Shown here: piece by piece, positions 26,005-35,632 of the stretch
How the letters are laid out: every line of letters begins with the position of its first letter
How positions within the stretch are numbered: position 1 is the first letter of the stretch
NCBI GenBank assembly: GCA_937942435.1
Contig: CALDEM010000017.1
Location: 1 to 64,000, forward strand
Source of the DNA: an uncultured Saprospiraceae bacterium
GTDB lineage: Bacteria; Bacteroidota; Bacteroidia; Chitinophagales; Saprospiraceae
Direction: 5' to 3'
Length of the DNA stretch: 64,000 nt
Notes under the pieces: generated by a model
Database searches by the model: none
What the model saw: only the letters and a program-made list of their open reading frames with translations
What the model was told of the DNA's origin: nothing
Program-made: the position numbers and the translations under genes

Positions 26005-28761
26005 ATGAACTCACTTACAGACCAACATATAATACCATTGATCTACAAGTGCAGCAGATTACTTATTAGTATGTCTATGCTGCTAGCATTGACATTTATA
26101 GCGAGTGATCTATCAGCTACTCATAATCGCGCTGGAGAGATCACATATGAGCAATTAGATGATCTAACCATAAGAGCAACTATTGTTACATATACTAAAA
26201 CCAGCAGCTTTGGAGCTGACAGAGATAGTCTAACGCTTTATTGGGGTGATGGTGATAGTACATTTGTAAAGAGAACTTCAGCAGAAGAGTTGCCTAATGA
26301 CATAAAGAAGAATGAGTATGTCAGTGAACACACCTATCCAACTAGAGGTACATATAAGCTTTCAGTAACTGATCCTAATCGAATCGCGGGTATCCTTAAT
26401 ATTGACTTTCCTAACTCTGTCAATATTCAGTTTTACATAGAGACTACATTGACACTTTTAGAGCCTCGTTTTCAAGGGCGTAATAACAGTGTGATTTTGC
26501 TCCAACCTCCGATAGACTTTGCCTGTAGCGATCAAGTTTTTACCTATAACCCCAATGCTTTTGATATTGATGGAGACAGTATAACTTATGAGCTCGTTGC
26601 GCCATTCGCTGCGGTGGATGTAGAAGTGCCTAATTATGAGCTACCTGACCAGATAGGAAGTGCTCCTGATAATATGATTTTCTTGGATAGTCAGACAGGT
26701 GATTTTAGATGGGATACCCCTAAGATCTTAGGAGAATATAATATCACATATCGAATAAATGAATATCGTAACGGTACTTTAATCAATAGTTTGATCAGGG
26801 ACATGCAGATATTGGTTAGGCCTTGTCCAGATAACAATGAAGCGCCAACCTTTAACGAAATTGAAGATATCTGTGTCTTGGCAGGAGAGTTGGTAACTAT
26901 AGACTTAGAAGCCTTGGATATCAACCCAGATGAGCTTTTGAATATTACTGCAACCGGAGGTCCATTTGAACTAGAAGATAGTCCAGCGAGATTGAGTTTA
27001 GATCAGGCCATGCAAAACTCTATGCTTAACGGTCAAATCTCGTGGCAAACTACTTGTAATCATGTCTCAGAGGAATACTATCAAATAGTGATCAGAACCT
27101 CAGACGAATTGTCCAAGCCTATGACTGGATTAGCAACACTCAAAACCATACGCATCAAAGTCGTTGCTCCTCCTCCTAGGGATATAGAAGCCACTAACGT
27201 AAATGGAGTTGTCACAATAACCTGGGAGAATCCATATCAGTGCGAAAATGGAAATGATTTTATCGGCTTTTCTGTATGGAGAAGAATCGGGAGCAGTACA
27301 GTCAACATGGATACTTGTCAAGGAGGTTTAGCTGGATTAGGGTTTGAAAGAATAGTATTTCTTACTAGTGAGATTGAGAATGGCAGATATACAGCGAGAG
27401 ATGCTGAGATAGAACCTGGAAATATATATTGTTACCGAATATTAGGAGAGTTTGCACAAACTACATCCTTTGGCAATTTTTTCAATATTACTCAGAGTAT
27501 CACGTCAGATGAGGTTTGTATACGCAGTAGTGGCGAAGAACCGCTGATCACTAATGTTTCTATAGAAAGTACGAGTAGTCAGTCTGGCGAAGTGTTGGTA
27601 AAGTGGATCAATCCTACTATTGATGCAATCGATACAACGTTGCTTCCTGGACCTTATACTTTATCAGTAAACGGTGCAGCCAACTTGAATGGTTCGAACC
27701 TAATAGTGCAGCAAGAATATATGTACGATAGTGGAAGCTTTGGTAGCATATCAGATACATCTATTGTATTTGATCGTTTGAACACTACGGACAATGCTCA
27801 TAGTTATAATGTGACCTTTATGTCTGGACTGGGTGCAGATGATTTTAGGGCTACATCTGATATTGCCTCTTCTGTATTTCTGAGCACGAACTCTTCTGAT
27901 GAAAGAATATTCTTGAGTTGGGAAGAGAATGTACCTTGGAATAACTTCAATTATAATATCTATGAAGTCCAAAATGGAGATCTTAATCTTTTAGACTCTT
28001 CTATAAATCAGAATGCGGTCATAGAGGGCTTGGAAAACGGAGTTGAGTATTGTTTTCTTATCGAGAGTCAAGGAAGCTATGGCATAACTGATGTTCCTTC
28101 TCCACTTATAAACTATAGTAATGAAGCTTGCGCTATCCCTCAAGATAATGAACCGCCCTGTCCTCCATCTATAGTAGTCAGTTCTATATGCGACGAAGGT
28201 GAAATAATAAGTAGTGATGTATTTGAAAATAGAATCACTTGGCAATTTGACCCTGCAAATTGTGAGGAAGCAGAAGATATAGCAAGTTATAACATATACT
28301 TTGCAAGTAATGTAAATGAGTCTGCTGTAATCATAGATCAAGTGACTGCTGGTCAGGACTTATATATCCATCAGTTAGTGGAAAACATATCTGGTTGTTA
28401 CTCTGTCACTGTAGTTGATCTCAGTGGTAATGAGAGTGAGCGTTCTAATGAGATATGTATAGACAATTGTCCATCATATGTATTACCAAATGCGTTCACT
28501 CCCAATAATGATAACTCTAACGACCTTTTTGTTCCGAGGTTGAACAGATTTATCAATCGGGTCGAGTTTGAACTTTTTAATCGGTGGGGGCAAAAAGTAT
28601 ATGAGACTTCTGATCCTAATTTAAATTGGAACGGTACTAATCTGAGCGGCAAGGAATTAGCAGAAGGAACTTACTTCTATTCTTGTGTTGTCTTTGAGAA
28701 TAGAGTGGACGGGATTACCGAAGGAGAACTGTTACGAGGCACTATACAATTGATACGTTAG
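26005..28761 (+). CDS. Secreted protein with gliding-motility-associated (CHU_C, T9SS type B) C-terminal domain (protein D)
   Basis: 918 aa. ATG 26005 preferred over the adjacent TTG at 26002. Signal peptide/hydrophobic segment about 16-38 (ending DLSA), then the THNRAGEITYEQ opening common to a Bacteroidota surface-protein family, PKD-like and cadherin-like beta modules (WGDGD; NAFDIDGDSITYEL), fibronectin-III-like modules (about 395-800) and a CHU_C domain (about 830-918; LPNAFTPNNDNSNDLF, FNRWGQKVYE, GKELAEGTYFY). It is exported by T9SS and surface-associated; a role in adhesion or gliding is inferred. No PorP/SprF gene follows it. Riboflavin synthase starts 6 bp downstream. Confidence 0.88.
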   Translation: MNSLTDQHIIPLIYKCSRLLISMSMLLALTFIASDLSATHNRAGEITYEQLDDLTIRATIVTYTKTSSFGADRDSLTLYWGDGDSTFVKRTSAEELPNDIKKNEYVSEHTYPTRGTYKLSVTDPNRIAGILNIDFPNSVNIQFYIETTLTLLEPRFQGRNNSVILLQPPIDFACSDQVFTYNPNAFDIDGDSITYELVAPFAAVDVEVPNYELPDQIGSAPDNMIFLDSQTGDFRWDTPKILGEYNITYRINEYRNGTLINSLIRDMQILVRPCPDNNEAPTFNEIEDICVLAGELVTIDLEALDINPDELLNITATGGPFELEDSPARLSLDQAMQNSMLNGQISWQTTCNHVSEEYYQIVIRTSDELSKPMTGLATLKTIRIKVVAPPPRDIEATNVNGVVTITWENPYQCENGNDFIGFSVWRRIGSSTVNMDTCQGGLAGLGFERIVFLTSEIENGRYTARDAEIEPGNIYCYRILGEFAQTTSFGNFFNITQSITSDEVCIRSSGEEPLITNVSIESTSSQSGEVLVKWINPTIDAIDTTLLPGPYTLSVNGAANLNGSNLIVQQEYMYDSGSFGSISDTSIVFDRLNTTDNAHSYNVTFMSGLGADDFRATSDIASSVFLSTNSSDERIFLSWEENVPWNNFNYNIYEVQNGDLNLLDSSINQNAVIEGLENGVEYCFLIESQGSYGITDVPSPLINYSNEACAIPQDNEPPCPPSIVVSSICDEGEIISSDVFENRITWQFDPANCEEAEDIASYNIYFASNVNESAVIIDQVTAGQDLYIHQLVENISGCYSVTVVDLSGNESERSNEICIDNCPSYVLPNAFTPNNDNSNDLFVPRLNRFINRVEFELFNRWGQKVYETSDPNLNWNGTNLSGKELAEGTYFYSCVVFENRVDGITEGELLRGTIQLIR

Positions 28762-28767
28762 AGATTT

Positions 28768-29358
28768 ATGTTTACAGGTATTGTAGAAGCTTTAGGGAGT
28801 GTAGAGTCAATTATAAGGCAAGGTAGCAACCTTGATATAGTCATAAATTGTTCATTTACCTCGGAGTTACAGATAGATCAAAGTGTAAGTCACAATGGCA
28901 TATGTCTAACGGTTACAAAGATCGAAGGAGATTCTTACCATGTTACTGCAGTTGATGAAACTTTACAAAAGACGAATCTAAATAAATGCTTAGTTGGACA
29001 TAAAATTAACTTAGAGCGATGCATGGAGCTCGGTGGTAGACTTGATGGACACATTGTGCAGGGTCATGTAGATACTGTTGGCACTTGCGTTTCTATTGAA
29101 GATGTTGACGGAAGTTGGAATTTTAAATTTGCCTATCCAGCACATTATGCTGGCCTTGTGATCGATAAAGGATCTATATGTATCAATGGAACGAGCCTTA
29201 CAGTTATAAGTCCTACTAAAGATCATTTTTCAGTTACGATCATACCTTATACTTTTGAACATACTAACTTCCATACATTGAAAGTTGGAAGTCTTGTGAA
29301 CTTGGAGTTTGATATCCTCGGTAAGTATATAGTGAGAAACTTAAATCTCACTTCTTAG
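28768..29358 (+). CDS. ribE: Riboflavin synthase, alpha subunit
   Basis: Catalyses dismutation of two 6,7-dimethyl-8-ribityllumazines to riboflavin in the cytoplasm. The 196-aa protein has the two-lobed repeat of the family: MFTGIVEALG at the start, NGICLTV in lobe 1 matched by NGTSLTV in lobe 2, and DGHIVQGHVD between. Only 6 bp separate it from the stop of the CHU_C protein gene, so it is probably read from that transcript; no other rib genes are nearby. Confidence 0.96.
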   Translation: MFTGIVEALGSVESIIRQGSNLDIVINCSFTSELQIDQSVSHNGICLTVTKIEGDSYHVTAVDETLQKTNLNKCLVGHKINLERCMELGGRLDGHIVQGHVDTVGTCVSIEDVDGSWNFKFAYPAHYAGLVIDKGSICINGTSLTVISPTKDHFSVTIIPYTFEHTNFHTLKVGSLVNLEFDILGKYIVRNLNLTS

Positions 29359-29512
29359 CTACAGATACTTTTCTGAAATCAGTAAAAGTCCTTAGGGGTA
29401 TTCTCGGTAGCAAGTTTTTAATATATAGCTTTTCTTTACTTATTAAGATGTATGGCGTAAGTCCATAGGGACACCATACACAGAAATCTTATTAGGTTTT
29501 AGTAGTTGAGGA

Positions 29513-29544
29513 GGGTGATGTTTATACAGGCATCACCCTTTTTT
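29513..29544 (+). terminator. Intrinsic terminator downstream of riboflavin synthase
   Basis: GGGTGATG (29513-29520), 10-nt loop, CATCACCC (29531-29538), then TTTTTT. It serves plus-strand transcription and overlaps the last codons of the convergent gene. Confidence 0.85.
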
Positions 29545-30072
29545 AGGATTGAGCTTTGACAAATGGTGAATGAGTTCTAAAGTTCTGAATTGTCCAAAAA
29601 GATCGAAGACCAAAAGTAATGCTGAAAAAACGGTTAGGCTTATCGCTGTGCCGAGTATGATATGATTCCAACTTCCGACAACCCCTAGAGTACATAAGAA
29701 AAATCCTATGAGAAAGCCGATGCTATCTACTTTCCTCTTTCGTACAAATCTCTCTTTTCTATCTTGGAGATGAGGTAACTCTTCGTTGATCAAAAAATTA
29801 TGTCCTCCTATGGTATCCTGAGCATTTTGATATCTTTTGAACGATCTTATAAAGCGATAGATACCTGTTATAATGAAGAAGACACTTAATGGTAGCGCAC
29901 TATAAAATATTCCAGTACTTAGTTGACCTTGACGCCATAGGTAGAGTAGAAGAGTCCAAGTAAGGGCTCCTCCTCCGGTGAAGAATAGCAAGGCATTACT
30001 TATCCTCTCTCCGCGATAATAGTCCTTGACCCTATCGTAGATATTTTTTTCGATGAGATGTACTTCGGCCAT
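29533..30072 (-). CDS. Hypothetical four-span membrane protein
   Basis: 179 aa, not recognised as a named family. Four hydrophobic spans (about 27-46, 52-74, 117-136 and 139-159) with a charged linker between spans 2 and 3 (NEELPHLQDRKERFVRKRK), giving an inner membrane protein with both ends probably cytoplasmic. Its 3' end overlaps the terminator of the convergent riboflavin synthase gene. It is divergent from the GT9 gene with about 106 bp between starts. The gene is supported by its length, hydrophobicity pattern and sensible codon use. Confidence 0.75.
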   Translation of the reverse strand: MAEVHLIEKNIYDRVKDYYRGERISNALLFFTGGGALTWTLLLYLWRQGQLSTGIFYSALPLSVFFIITGIYRFIRSFKRYQNAQDTIGGHNFLINEELPHLQDRKERFVRKRKVDSIGFLIGFFLCTLGVVGSWNHIILGTAISLTVFSALLLVFDLFGQFRTLELIHHLSKLNPKKG

Positions 30073-30139
30073 AATTGTCGATCTTAAAAATAATACATAT
30101 AGAGGAGTTAATCCTATAATATACGTTGAGGTATAATGA

Positions 30140-30171
30140 TTGATATAACCTTTCTGGCTTAACTATATTTG
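30140..30171 (+). promoter_or_regulatory. Candidate promoter of the GT9 gene, possibly leaderless
   Basis: TTG (30140-30142), 21-bp spacer, TATATTTG (30164-30171). The ATG is at 30179, only 8 nt beyond the box, so the mRNA start would lie at or next to the start codon. Confidence 0.5.
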
Positions 30172-30178
30172 CAAAAGC

Positions 30179-31150
30179 ATGGATATAAGATCAAAAAAGT
30201 TCTTGGTCATAAGGTTAAGCTCTCTTGGAGATGTTGTTTTGACAACACCTGTTGCCCGCTTATTATCTAAAGCTGGAGGGAGTGTGGACGTCCTCACAAA
30301 GGCTCAATATCTAAGTATCTGGCATGAAAACCCATATGTAGAGAAGGTCTTAGATTATAGCTCTATTGATCTTAATGAAGTGTCATCATGGAGTTATGAT
30401 TACATAATCGACTTGCAAAACAACCTTAGATCAAGAAGACTTACAGTTAGTGTGTCAAGTAGGGTTATGCGGATCAAAAAGGACCCAATACAAAAATGGA
30501 TGTATCTAAAGTTGGGGATTAATAAACTGAGCAAACTCAATGTTGCAGAGAGGAATATTGCTGTTCTGAAGGAGCTTGGGATTTTCGATGATGGGGATGG
30601 GCTCGATATATGTGCGCAAGAATCAAAACTCCCATCTGCTATAGATAGATCAAAAACTCTTATTGTAGTTGCCATGGGTGGTACTTATATCACTAAAAGA
30701 ATACCTACTGATCTTGTTAACGGTATGATTGACGAACGTGATAAGTGCGAGTATGTTTTAATAGGAGGAAGCGATACGGAGCGTCAGCGTCTAACATCAA
30801 GTGTTAATACTCATAATCTTATTGCCAAAACTACGCTACAACAATCCATCACCCTTCTATCTAGAGCTGACCTTGTTATAACAGGTGATACTGGTATGAT
30901 GCATATCGCTGCAGCGATGCAAAAACCTATCATCGTTATCTGGGGAAGTACATCTATGGACTTTGGTTTTTATCCTTATTATGGATCCAAGAATAAGCAA
31001 ACCTACTCATCAGTATCAATCAAAGGCCTTAGTTGTCGTCCATGTTCAAAGTATGGTCGCAAGGACTGCCCTAAAGGTCATATGAACTGCCTCAACCTAA
31101 TCAATGGACAAATGGTCAGACAAGAAGTTATGCGCTTTTTGAGTATATAA
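30179..31150 (+). CDS. Glycosyltransferase family 9 (ADP-heptose:LPS heptosyltransferase-like)
   Basis: 323 aa, GT-B fold. The N-terminal FLVIRLSSLGDVVLTTPVAR and the C-terminal donor site region (TGDTGMMHIAAAMQKPIIVIWGST) are diagnostic of GT9/RfaF. The Cys cluster CRPCSKYGRKDCPKGHMNC near the C-terminus is seen in many family members. It acts on the cytoplasmic face of the inner membrane and would add heptose or a similar sugar to the LPS core; the exact acceptor is unknown. It stands alone between two promoters. Confidence 0.92.
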   Translation: MDIRSKKFLVIRLSSLGDVVLTTPVARLLSKAGGSVDVLTKAQYLSIWHENPYVEKVLDYSSIDLNEVSSWSYDYIIDLQNNLRSRRLTVSVSSRVMRIKKDPIQKWMYLKLGINKLSKLNVAERNIAVLKELGIFDDGDGLDICAQESKLPSAIDRSKTLIVVAMGGTYITKRIPTDLVNGMIDERDKCEYVLIGGSDTERQRLTSSVNTHNLIAKTTLQQSITLLSRADLVITGDTGMMHIAAAMQKPIIVIWGSTSMDFGFYPYYGSKNKQTYSSVSIKGLSCRPCSKYGRKDCPKGHMNCLNLINGQMVRQEVMRFLSI

Positions 31151-31256
31151 AGATATACAGTTGAATCAGACGAAAAACATTAATTCTTCGACATAAGTAT
31201 GATCTGAGGAGAACTAGGTACATTGATGATGTGTTATAAAATAAACAAAACTTATT

Positions 31257-32108
31257 ATGGCTACGATAAACGTAAACCCGGGTAGAAACCCGCTTGAAGG
31301 AAAAAATCTTGGGAAATACCTTTTTCCAGCATTTATAGTGCTGATGCTCTTCTTACTCTTGTCAAATACCACATTCGTGACGATCTCTCCTGGGCAAAAA
31401 GGGGTAAAGTTTAAGCGATTTGCTGGAGGTATACAAAAGGAAGAAATCTATGATCAAGGTTTTCACATAGTTATGCCTTGGGATAATATGATCATCTATG
31501 ATGTAAGAATCAATGAAGGATTTGAGAAGATGGATGTCCTCTCTAAGAATGGTCTATCCATAGCAGTAGAATTGTCCTATCGATTTAAGCCTAAGGCTGA
31601 TAAGATTGGTTATTTACATGATAATATCGGAAAAGATTACAGGGAAAGGATTATCAATCCAGAGATCAGATCAGCGACAAGAGAGGTGATAGGAAAATAT
31701 CTACCTGAAGAGCTTTACTCTACTAAGAGAGAGGCTATTCAGGATGAGATATTTACACAAACAAAGAATGCCATCGAATCTGCATATTTGGATATTGATG
31801 CCATTCTAATTAGATCTGTTCAGCTTCCAGACAAGTTGAAAGAAGCAATAGAGCAAAAACTGGAAGAAGAGCAGTTAGCCTTTCAGTTTGACTTTAAACT
31901 TGAAAGAGAGAGAAAGGAGGCCGAAAGAAAGATTATCGAAGCGCAAGCGAAAGCTGATGCCAATAGAATACTTAGTGCAAGTATCACAGATAGAATCTTA
32001 AAAGATAAAGGTATAGAAGCGACACTTGAGTTGGCACAATCACCTAATAGTAAAATTGTTATTGTCGGAGGTGGAGATGAAGGTTTGCCTTTGATTTTGA
32101 ATAACTAA
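31257..32108 (+). CDS. Prohibitin/SPFH-domain membrane protein
   Basis: 283 aa: one N-terminal membrane span (about 20-38), SPFH/Band 7 domain (about 40-210; SPGQKGVKFKRFAGG, YDQGFHIVMPW), then a long charged helix (EQKLEEEQLAFQFDFKLE and following, about 205-250), as in eukaryotic prohibitins. It probably forms large membrane-bound rings or microdomains and may modulate membrane proteases; that is family knowledge. It ends just before a strong bidirectional terminator. Confidence 0.92.
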   Translation: MATINVNPGRNPLEGKNLGKYLFPAFIVLMLFLLLSNTTFVTISPGQKGVKFKRFAGGIQKEEIYDQGFHIVMPWDNMIIYDVRINEGFEKMDVLSKNGLSIAVELSYRFKPKADKIGYLHDNIGKDYRERIINPEIRSATREVIGKYLPEELYSTKREAIQDEIFTQTKNAIESAYLDIDAILIRSVQLPDKLKEAIEQKLEEEQLAFQFDFKLERERKEAERKIIEAQAKADANRILSASITDRILKDKGIEATLELAQSPNSKIVIVGGGDEGLPLILNN

Positions 32109-32127
32109 TTAAATATTAGACAGAAAT

Positions 32128-32173
32128 AAAAAGCAAAGGGCTGAAGAAAAATTCTTCAGCCCTTTGCTTTTTT
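32128..32173. terminator. Bidirectional terminator between prohibitin and MBL hydrolase genes
   Basis: A perfect inverted repeat of about 20 bp with a 3-nt loop, flanked by A-run on the left and T-run on the right (32131 AAGCAAAGGGCTGAAGAA and its complement to 32169). It works for both convergent genes. Confidence 0.93.
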
Positions 32174-32175
32174 GA

Positions 32176-33066
32176 TTATTCAATCGAGGACAAACTATTG
32201 AAAATAGTTTGCGTTATTTTTTCAGCATTTATAAATCCGCCGCCCCATTCTTCATATCCTTCTGTGATGATAGCTGGATCAAGACCTTCTAACGTGCCTC
32301 CTCCTTTTATGTGCTGAGCAACTTTGCTTCTGACTGTTGTCAAGCACTTGTGATAGTCTACTAAGTCACTCTTGCTTGCCATAGATCCATGACCAGGTAT
32401 AATCTGAGTCTTGTCGTCTACAAGCATTAAAGCCACTTCCACCGCTTTTATAACGCCATCAATAGAGCCTCCACTATTGAGATCGATAAATGGGAATCTG
32501 TTTTTAAAAAAACAGTCTCCCATATGAAGAACATTGCTCTCTGGGAAGAAAACAAATGAGTCGCCATCTGTATGGGCTCTATGCATATGAGTGATCATAA
32601 CTGGTTCGTCCATGATATATAGTTGCATACCTTCTTTATAAGTTACAACTGGAAGAGCTATGGCAGGAGAGGGCGGAGATACTCTATCTCCTCTTACGAC
32701 CTCTTTACTCATGCGCCCTCTGACGTTTTCATGAGCTATAATCATAGCGCCATCTTTTCCAAAGTTTTCATTGCCTCCTGTATGATCTCCATGCCAGTGT
32801 GTATTGATGAGCTTGGTCGTTTTACCTCCTGACAATTCTTTGATTTTTGCTTTCAACTTATCCGATAATGGTGCGAACTGATCATCAATCATCAGTACTT
32901 CGTCATCGTTGATATATATACCAACATTTCCTCCAGAGCCCTCGAGCATATAGATATTATCTGTCAGTTTGTGATCCTTGATCACTACTGCATCAAAGCG
33001 TCCTTGGGCTAAGAGAGCAAACTGAGAGATCATAAAAAATGAAAGGATAGTGAGTAGTCTTAACAT
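32176..33066 (-). CDS. Secreted MBL-fold metallo-hydrolase
   Basis: 296 aa with signal peptide (1-20, FALLAQ). Metal ligands: His90, His92, Asp94 and His95 in NTHWHGDHTGG, a later His in HRAHTDGD, Asp in MGDCFF and His in IPGHGS. The layout resembles class B beta-lactamase-like or quinoprotein-relay MBL proteins of the periplasm. The substrate is not predictable and it should not be called a resistance gene on this evidence. Convergent with prohibitin and divergent from the PHP gene (about 73 bp). Confidence 0.9.
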   Translation of the reverse strand: MLRLLTILSFFMISQFALLAQGRFDAVVIKDHKLTDNIYMLEGSGGNVGIYINDDEVLMIDDQFAPLSDKLKAKIKELSGGKTTKLINTHWHGDHTGGNENFGKDGAMIIAHENVRGRMSKEVVRGDRVSPPSPAIALPVVTYKEGMQLYIMDEPVMITHMHRAHTDGDSFVFFPESNVLHMGDCFFKNRFPFIDLNSGGSIDGVIKAVEVALMLVDDKTQIIPGHGSMASKSDLVDYHKCLTTVRSKVAQHIKGGGTLEGLDPAIITEGYEEWGGGFINAEKITQTIFNSLSSIE

Positions 33067-33139
33067 GTCTGTTTTTTTAGTATCATTAAGAAGCCATTAG
33101 TGTTTAATGGTATGGATGTTATTACATAAAAGTAAGAGA

Positions 33140-34264
33140 ATGGATCAATTAAAGTTCATCAGTCGTTGCTCTTGGTTTTTATTACTGTTGGTATGGGCTA
33201 ATATCAATGTGATTGGTCAAGAAAGAGACAGGAAGATTACTTTCCCTGATGTACCTGGGTTTGTGAGCCTTAAGTGTGATTTACATATACATACTGTATT
33301 CTCAGATGGAAGCGTATGGCCGGATATTAGGATAGAAGAAGCTGTAAAAGATGACCTGGATGCCATCTCCCTAACTGAGCACCTTGAGTATCAACCTCAC
33401 TTAGATGATATACCACATCCAGATCGTAATCGATCCTATGAACTAGCGAAAGAGTATGCTAAGCCATATGATCTAATGATTATACATGGAGCTGAGATCA
33501 CAAAGGACATGCCTCCTGGCCATGCTAATGCTCTTTTTATCAATGACGCTAATTTGCTTAATCACGAAGATCCACTAACAGCATACAGAGCTGCAAAGAA
33601 GCAAGGAGCATTTGTCTTTTGGAATCATCCCAATTGGATCCAACAACAGGAGGATGCTAAACCTATTATCTCTTCTCTACATCAGCAACTCATGGATGAA
33701 GACCTGCTTCATGGTATAGAAGTAGTAAATGATATCACTTATAGTGAACACAACTTTGAGTTGGCTATGGAGCATGGTCTTACCGCCTTAGGTACTTCTG
33801 ATATTCATGGTTTGATAGATTGGCAGTTTGGATTAGCAGATGGAGGTCATAGGCCGATAACCATTGTGTTTGCAAAAAAGAGGAGCGTGGAGTCTATTAA
33901 AGAAGCCTTGTTTGATGGAAGGACAGTGTCATGGTTTAATGATGTGCTCATAGGAAAAGAAGAATATATTGCTCCCTTAGCCAAATCATCCTTATCGCTG
34001 AGTAGTAGAGATTTTATTGGGCCATCATCTGTTGAGGAGATTTTAATTAATAATAATAGTAGCGCTCGATATGTACTGCGCAATCTTTCTAATCTAGATA
34101 GTTATAATCAGTCTGATATTATAATTGTAGAACCTGGTGGTGAGACACTTGTGCAAGTGATAACAGAAGATGCAAAACCACTGACGAGTATGAAGATGGA
34201 AGTACTAAGTGCAGTGGTAGGTAAAGAAAAGCATCCGATAGTAGAGTTTGAAATAAAGAGATAG
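33140..34264 (+). CDS. Exported PHP-domain metal-dependent phosphoesterase
   Basis: 374 aa; start at ATG 33140, which opens a signal peptide (MDQLKFISRCSWFLLLLVW ... GQ). PHP motifs: CDLHIHTVFSDG (metal-binding HxH), SLTEHLEYQPH, IIHGAEI and TSDIHG. The C-terminal 100 residues form a separate beta-rich domain. Similar Bacteroidota proteins are annotated as Sb-PDE-type phosphodiesterases; I am unsure of the assignment beyond phosphoester hydrolysis. It is periplasmic or lipid-associated. It ends 3 bp from the convergent hemA stop. Confidence 0.87.
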   Translation: MDQLKFISRCSWFLLLLVWANINVIGQERDRKITFPDVPGFVSLKCDLHIHTVFSDGSVWPDIRIEEAVKDDLDAISLTEHLEYQPHLDDIPHPDRNRSYELAKEYAKPYDLMIIHGAEITKDMPPGHANALFINDANLLNHEDPLTAYRAAKKQGAFVFWNHPNWIQQQEDAKPIISSLHQQLMDEDLLHGIEVVNDITYSEHNFELAMEHGLTALGTSDIHGLIDWQFGLADGGHRPITIVFAKKRSVESIKEALFDGRTVSWFNDVLIGKEEYIAPLAKSSLSLSSRDFIGPSSVEEILINNNSSARYVLRNLSNLDSYNQSDIIIVEPGGETLVQVITEDAKPLTSMKMEVLSAVVGKEKHPIVEFEIKR

Positions 34265-34267
34265 ATT

Positions 34268-35494
34268 CTAATCTACCATTTCTTTAGCCATTTTCATCGG
34301 GACAGCTACGCACTTCTTCTCCATGTAAGCGGCGATCTCTTTGATTAAGTCTTGGGCCTCATCAGGTAGCTCATCTATCTTGTCTTTATAAACTAGATTA
34401 AGGGCTCTGTCTTTGATTTTGCTAATCTCTTCGGGTAAGGACCCAAGAGCTTGTTCTACTTTACGTCTGTCATAAAGTTTAGAAAAGTCAGCAACGTGTC
34501 CAGAGATGATATCTTTAGCAGCACTTATGTTACTGCTTCTGAACTTCATATTTTCCTCAGCTAAAGCTCGTATGCTATCGATTGAGATATAGTCTACGGA
34601 ATCTAATTGAGCAACTTCGCGCTCCACATTGTTAGGGATAGAGAGATCTATAAGGAGCTTTGATTCATTTGCATCAGCGATCTTATCATAGACATCTGAA
34701 GTAATAATTGGATCTTGTGCAGCTGTACAAGTAAATATACAATCGAACCCTTCAGTGTAGTCAGAAAGGCTACCAAGATAACGAGCCTCAGCTCCAAGCT
34801 CATCACTTAGCTTTTGAGCATTGTCCAGAGAACGGTTGAAGATGATGATGTTTCGATAACCGTGTTTTTTCAAAAATCGGCCAACAGTACTATTAGTCTC
34901 TCCAGAACCAATCAATAGGATCCTAGCTTTAGTATGAAGCTCTCTTTTTAAGAACTCCTTGATGGCTAAAGAAACGACAGAGACAGGCTTGGCTCCTATA
35001 GCTGTGTTTGTGTAGACATCCTTAGCAGCTTTGACGGTAGACTGTTCTACTAATCTCATCTTATCTCCACACAAATGCTGCTTTTTGCTTTGGCCATAAG
35101 CATCTCTAAACTGTCTGAATATCTCTCTTTCGCCAACTACAAGCGAGTTAACAGAAGAGGCAACTTCCATGATATGATTGATGGCCTCAATACCTTGATA
35201 GCACTCTACGATCATATCAAGACGAGATAACTGATCTTTACCCAGATCTGGGTTGACAACTGTAAAGAAGTTTGCTACTGACTTTTGATCGATATCTGGC
35301 TGACCATAAAAAAGGAAGATCACCCTGTTGCAAGTGTTGAGATATATGACCTCTTCTTGGCCAAATATCTGCTTTAGTGACGTTAACTTAGTTTTAAGCT
35401 CGCTTTGCGTGTTATATCTGAGCATAAAATGCTCCAGATCCTTTGTATTGAGGACCTTGTGATTAACAGTTATGAGCTTGTAGTTTTTGACCAT
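34268..35494 (-). CDS. hemA: Glutamyl-tRNA reductase
   Basis: First enzyme of C5 tetrapyrrole synthesis: reduces glutamyl-tRNA to glutamate-1-semialdehyde with NADPH. ATG 35494 chosen over an upstream TTG (35509). Catalytic Cys55 in YLNTCNR; NADPH-binding ILLIGSGETNSTVGRFL; the C-terminal dimerisation helices are present. 408 aa is the usual length. No other hem gene is adjacent in this window; upstream sequence to 35633 is non-coding. Confidence 0.95.
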   Translation of the reverse strand: MVKNYKLITVNHKVLNTKDLEHFMLRYNTQSELKTKLTSLKQIFGQEEVIYLNTCNRVIFLFYGQPDIDQKSVANFFTVVNPDLGKDQLSRLDMIVECYQGIEAINHIMEVASSVNSLVVGEREIFRQFRDAYGQSKKQHLCGDKMRLVEQSTVKAAKDVYTNTAIGAKPVSVVSLAIKEFLKRELHTKARILLIGSGETNSTVGRFLKKHGYRNIIIFNRSLDNAQKLSDELGAEARYLGSLSDYTEGFDCIFTCTAAQDPIITSDVYDKIADANESKLLIDLSIPNNVEREVAQLDSVDYISIDSIRALAEENMKFRSSNISAAKDIISGHVADFSKLYDRRKVEQALGSLPEEISKIKDRALNLVYKDKIDELPDEAQDLIKEIAAYMEKKCVAVPMKMAKEMVD

Positions 35495-35632
35495 ATCGCC
35501 TGATATCAAAATTAAGATTTACCTCCATCTTCTTTGTCATCCTTATGTCATCTTGGGGGCTAGATAACTATGACTTATCCTTTGTTTAAACTGTGTTCAG
35601 GCGAATATTAAAGCAATATATCTCTTGTAGCG

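Noticed and set aside
32176-33066. Beta-lactamase resistance gene
   Set aside because: The metal ligands are those of the general MBL fold; nothing in the sequence or neighbourhood shows antibiotic hydrolysis.
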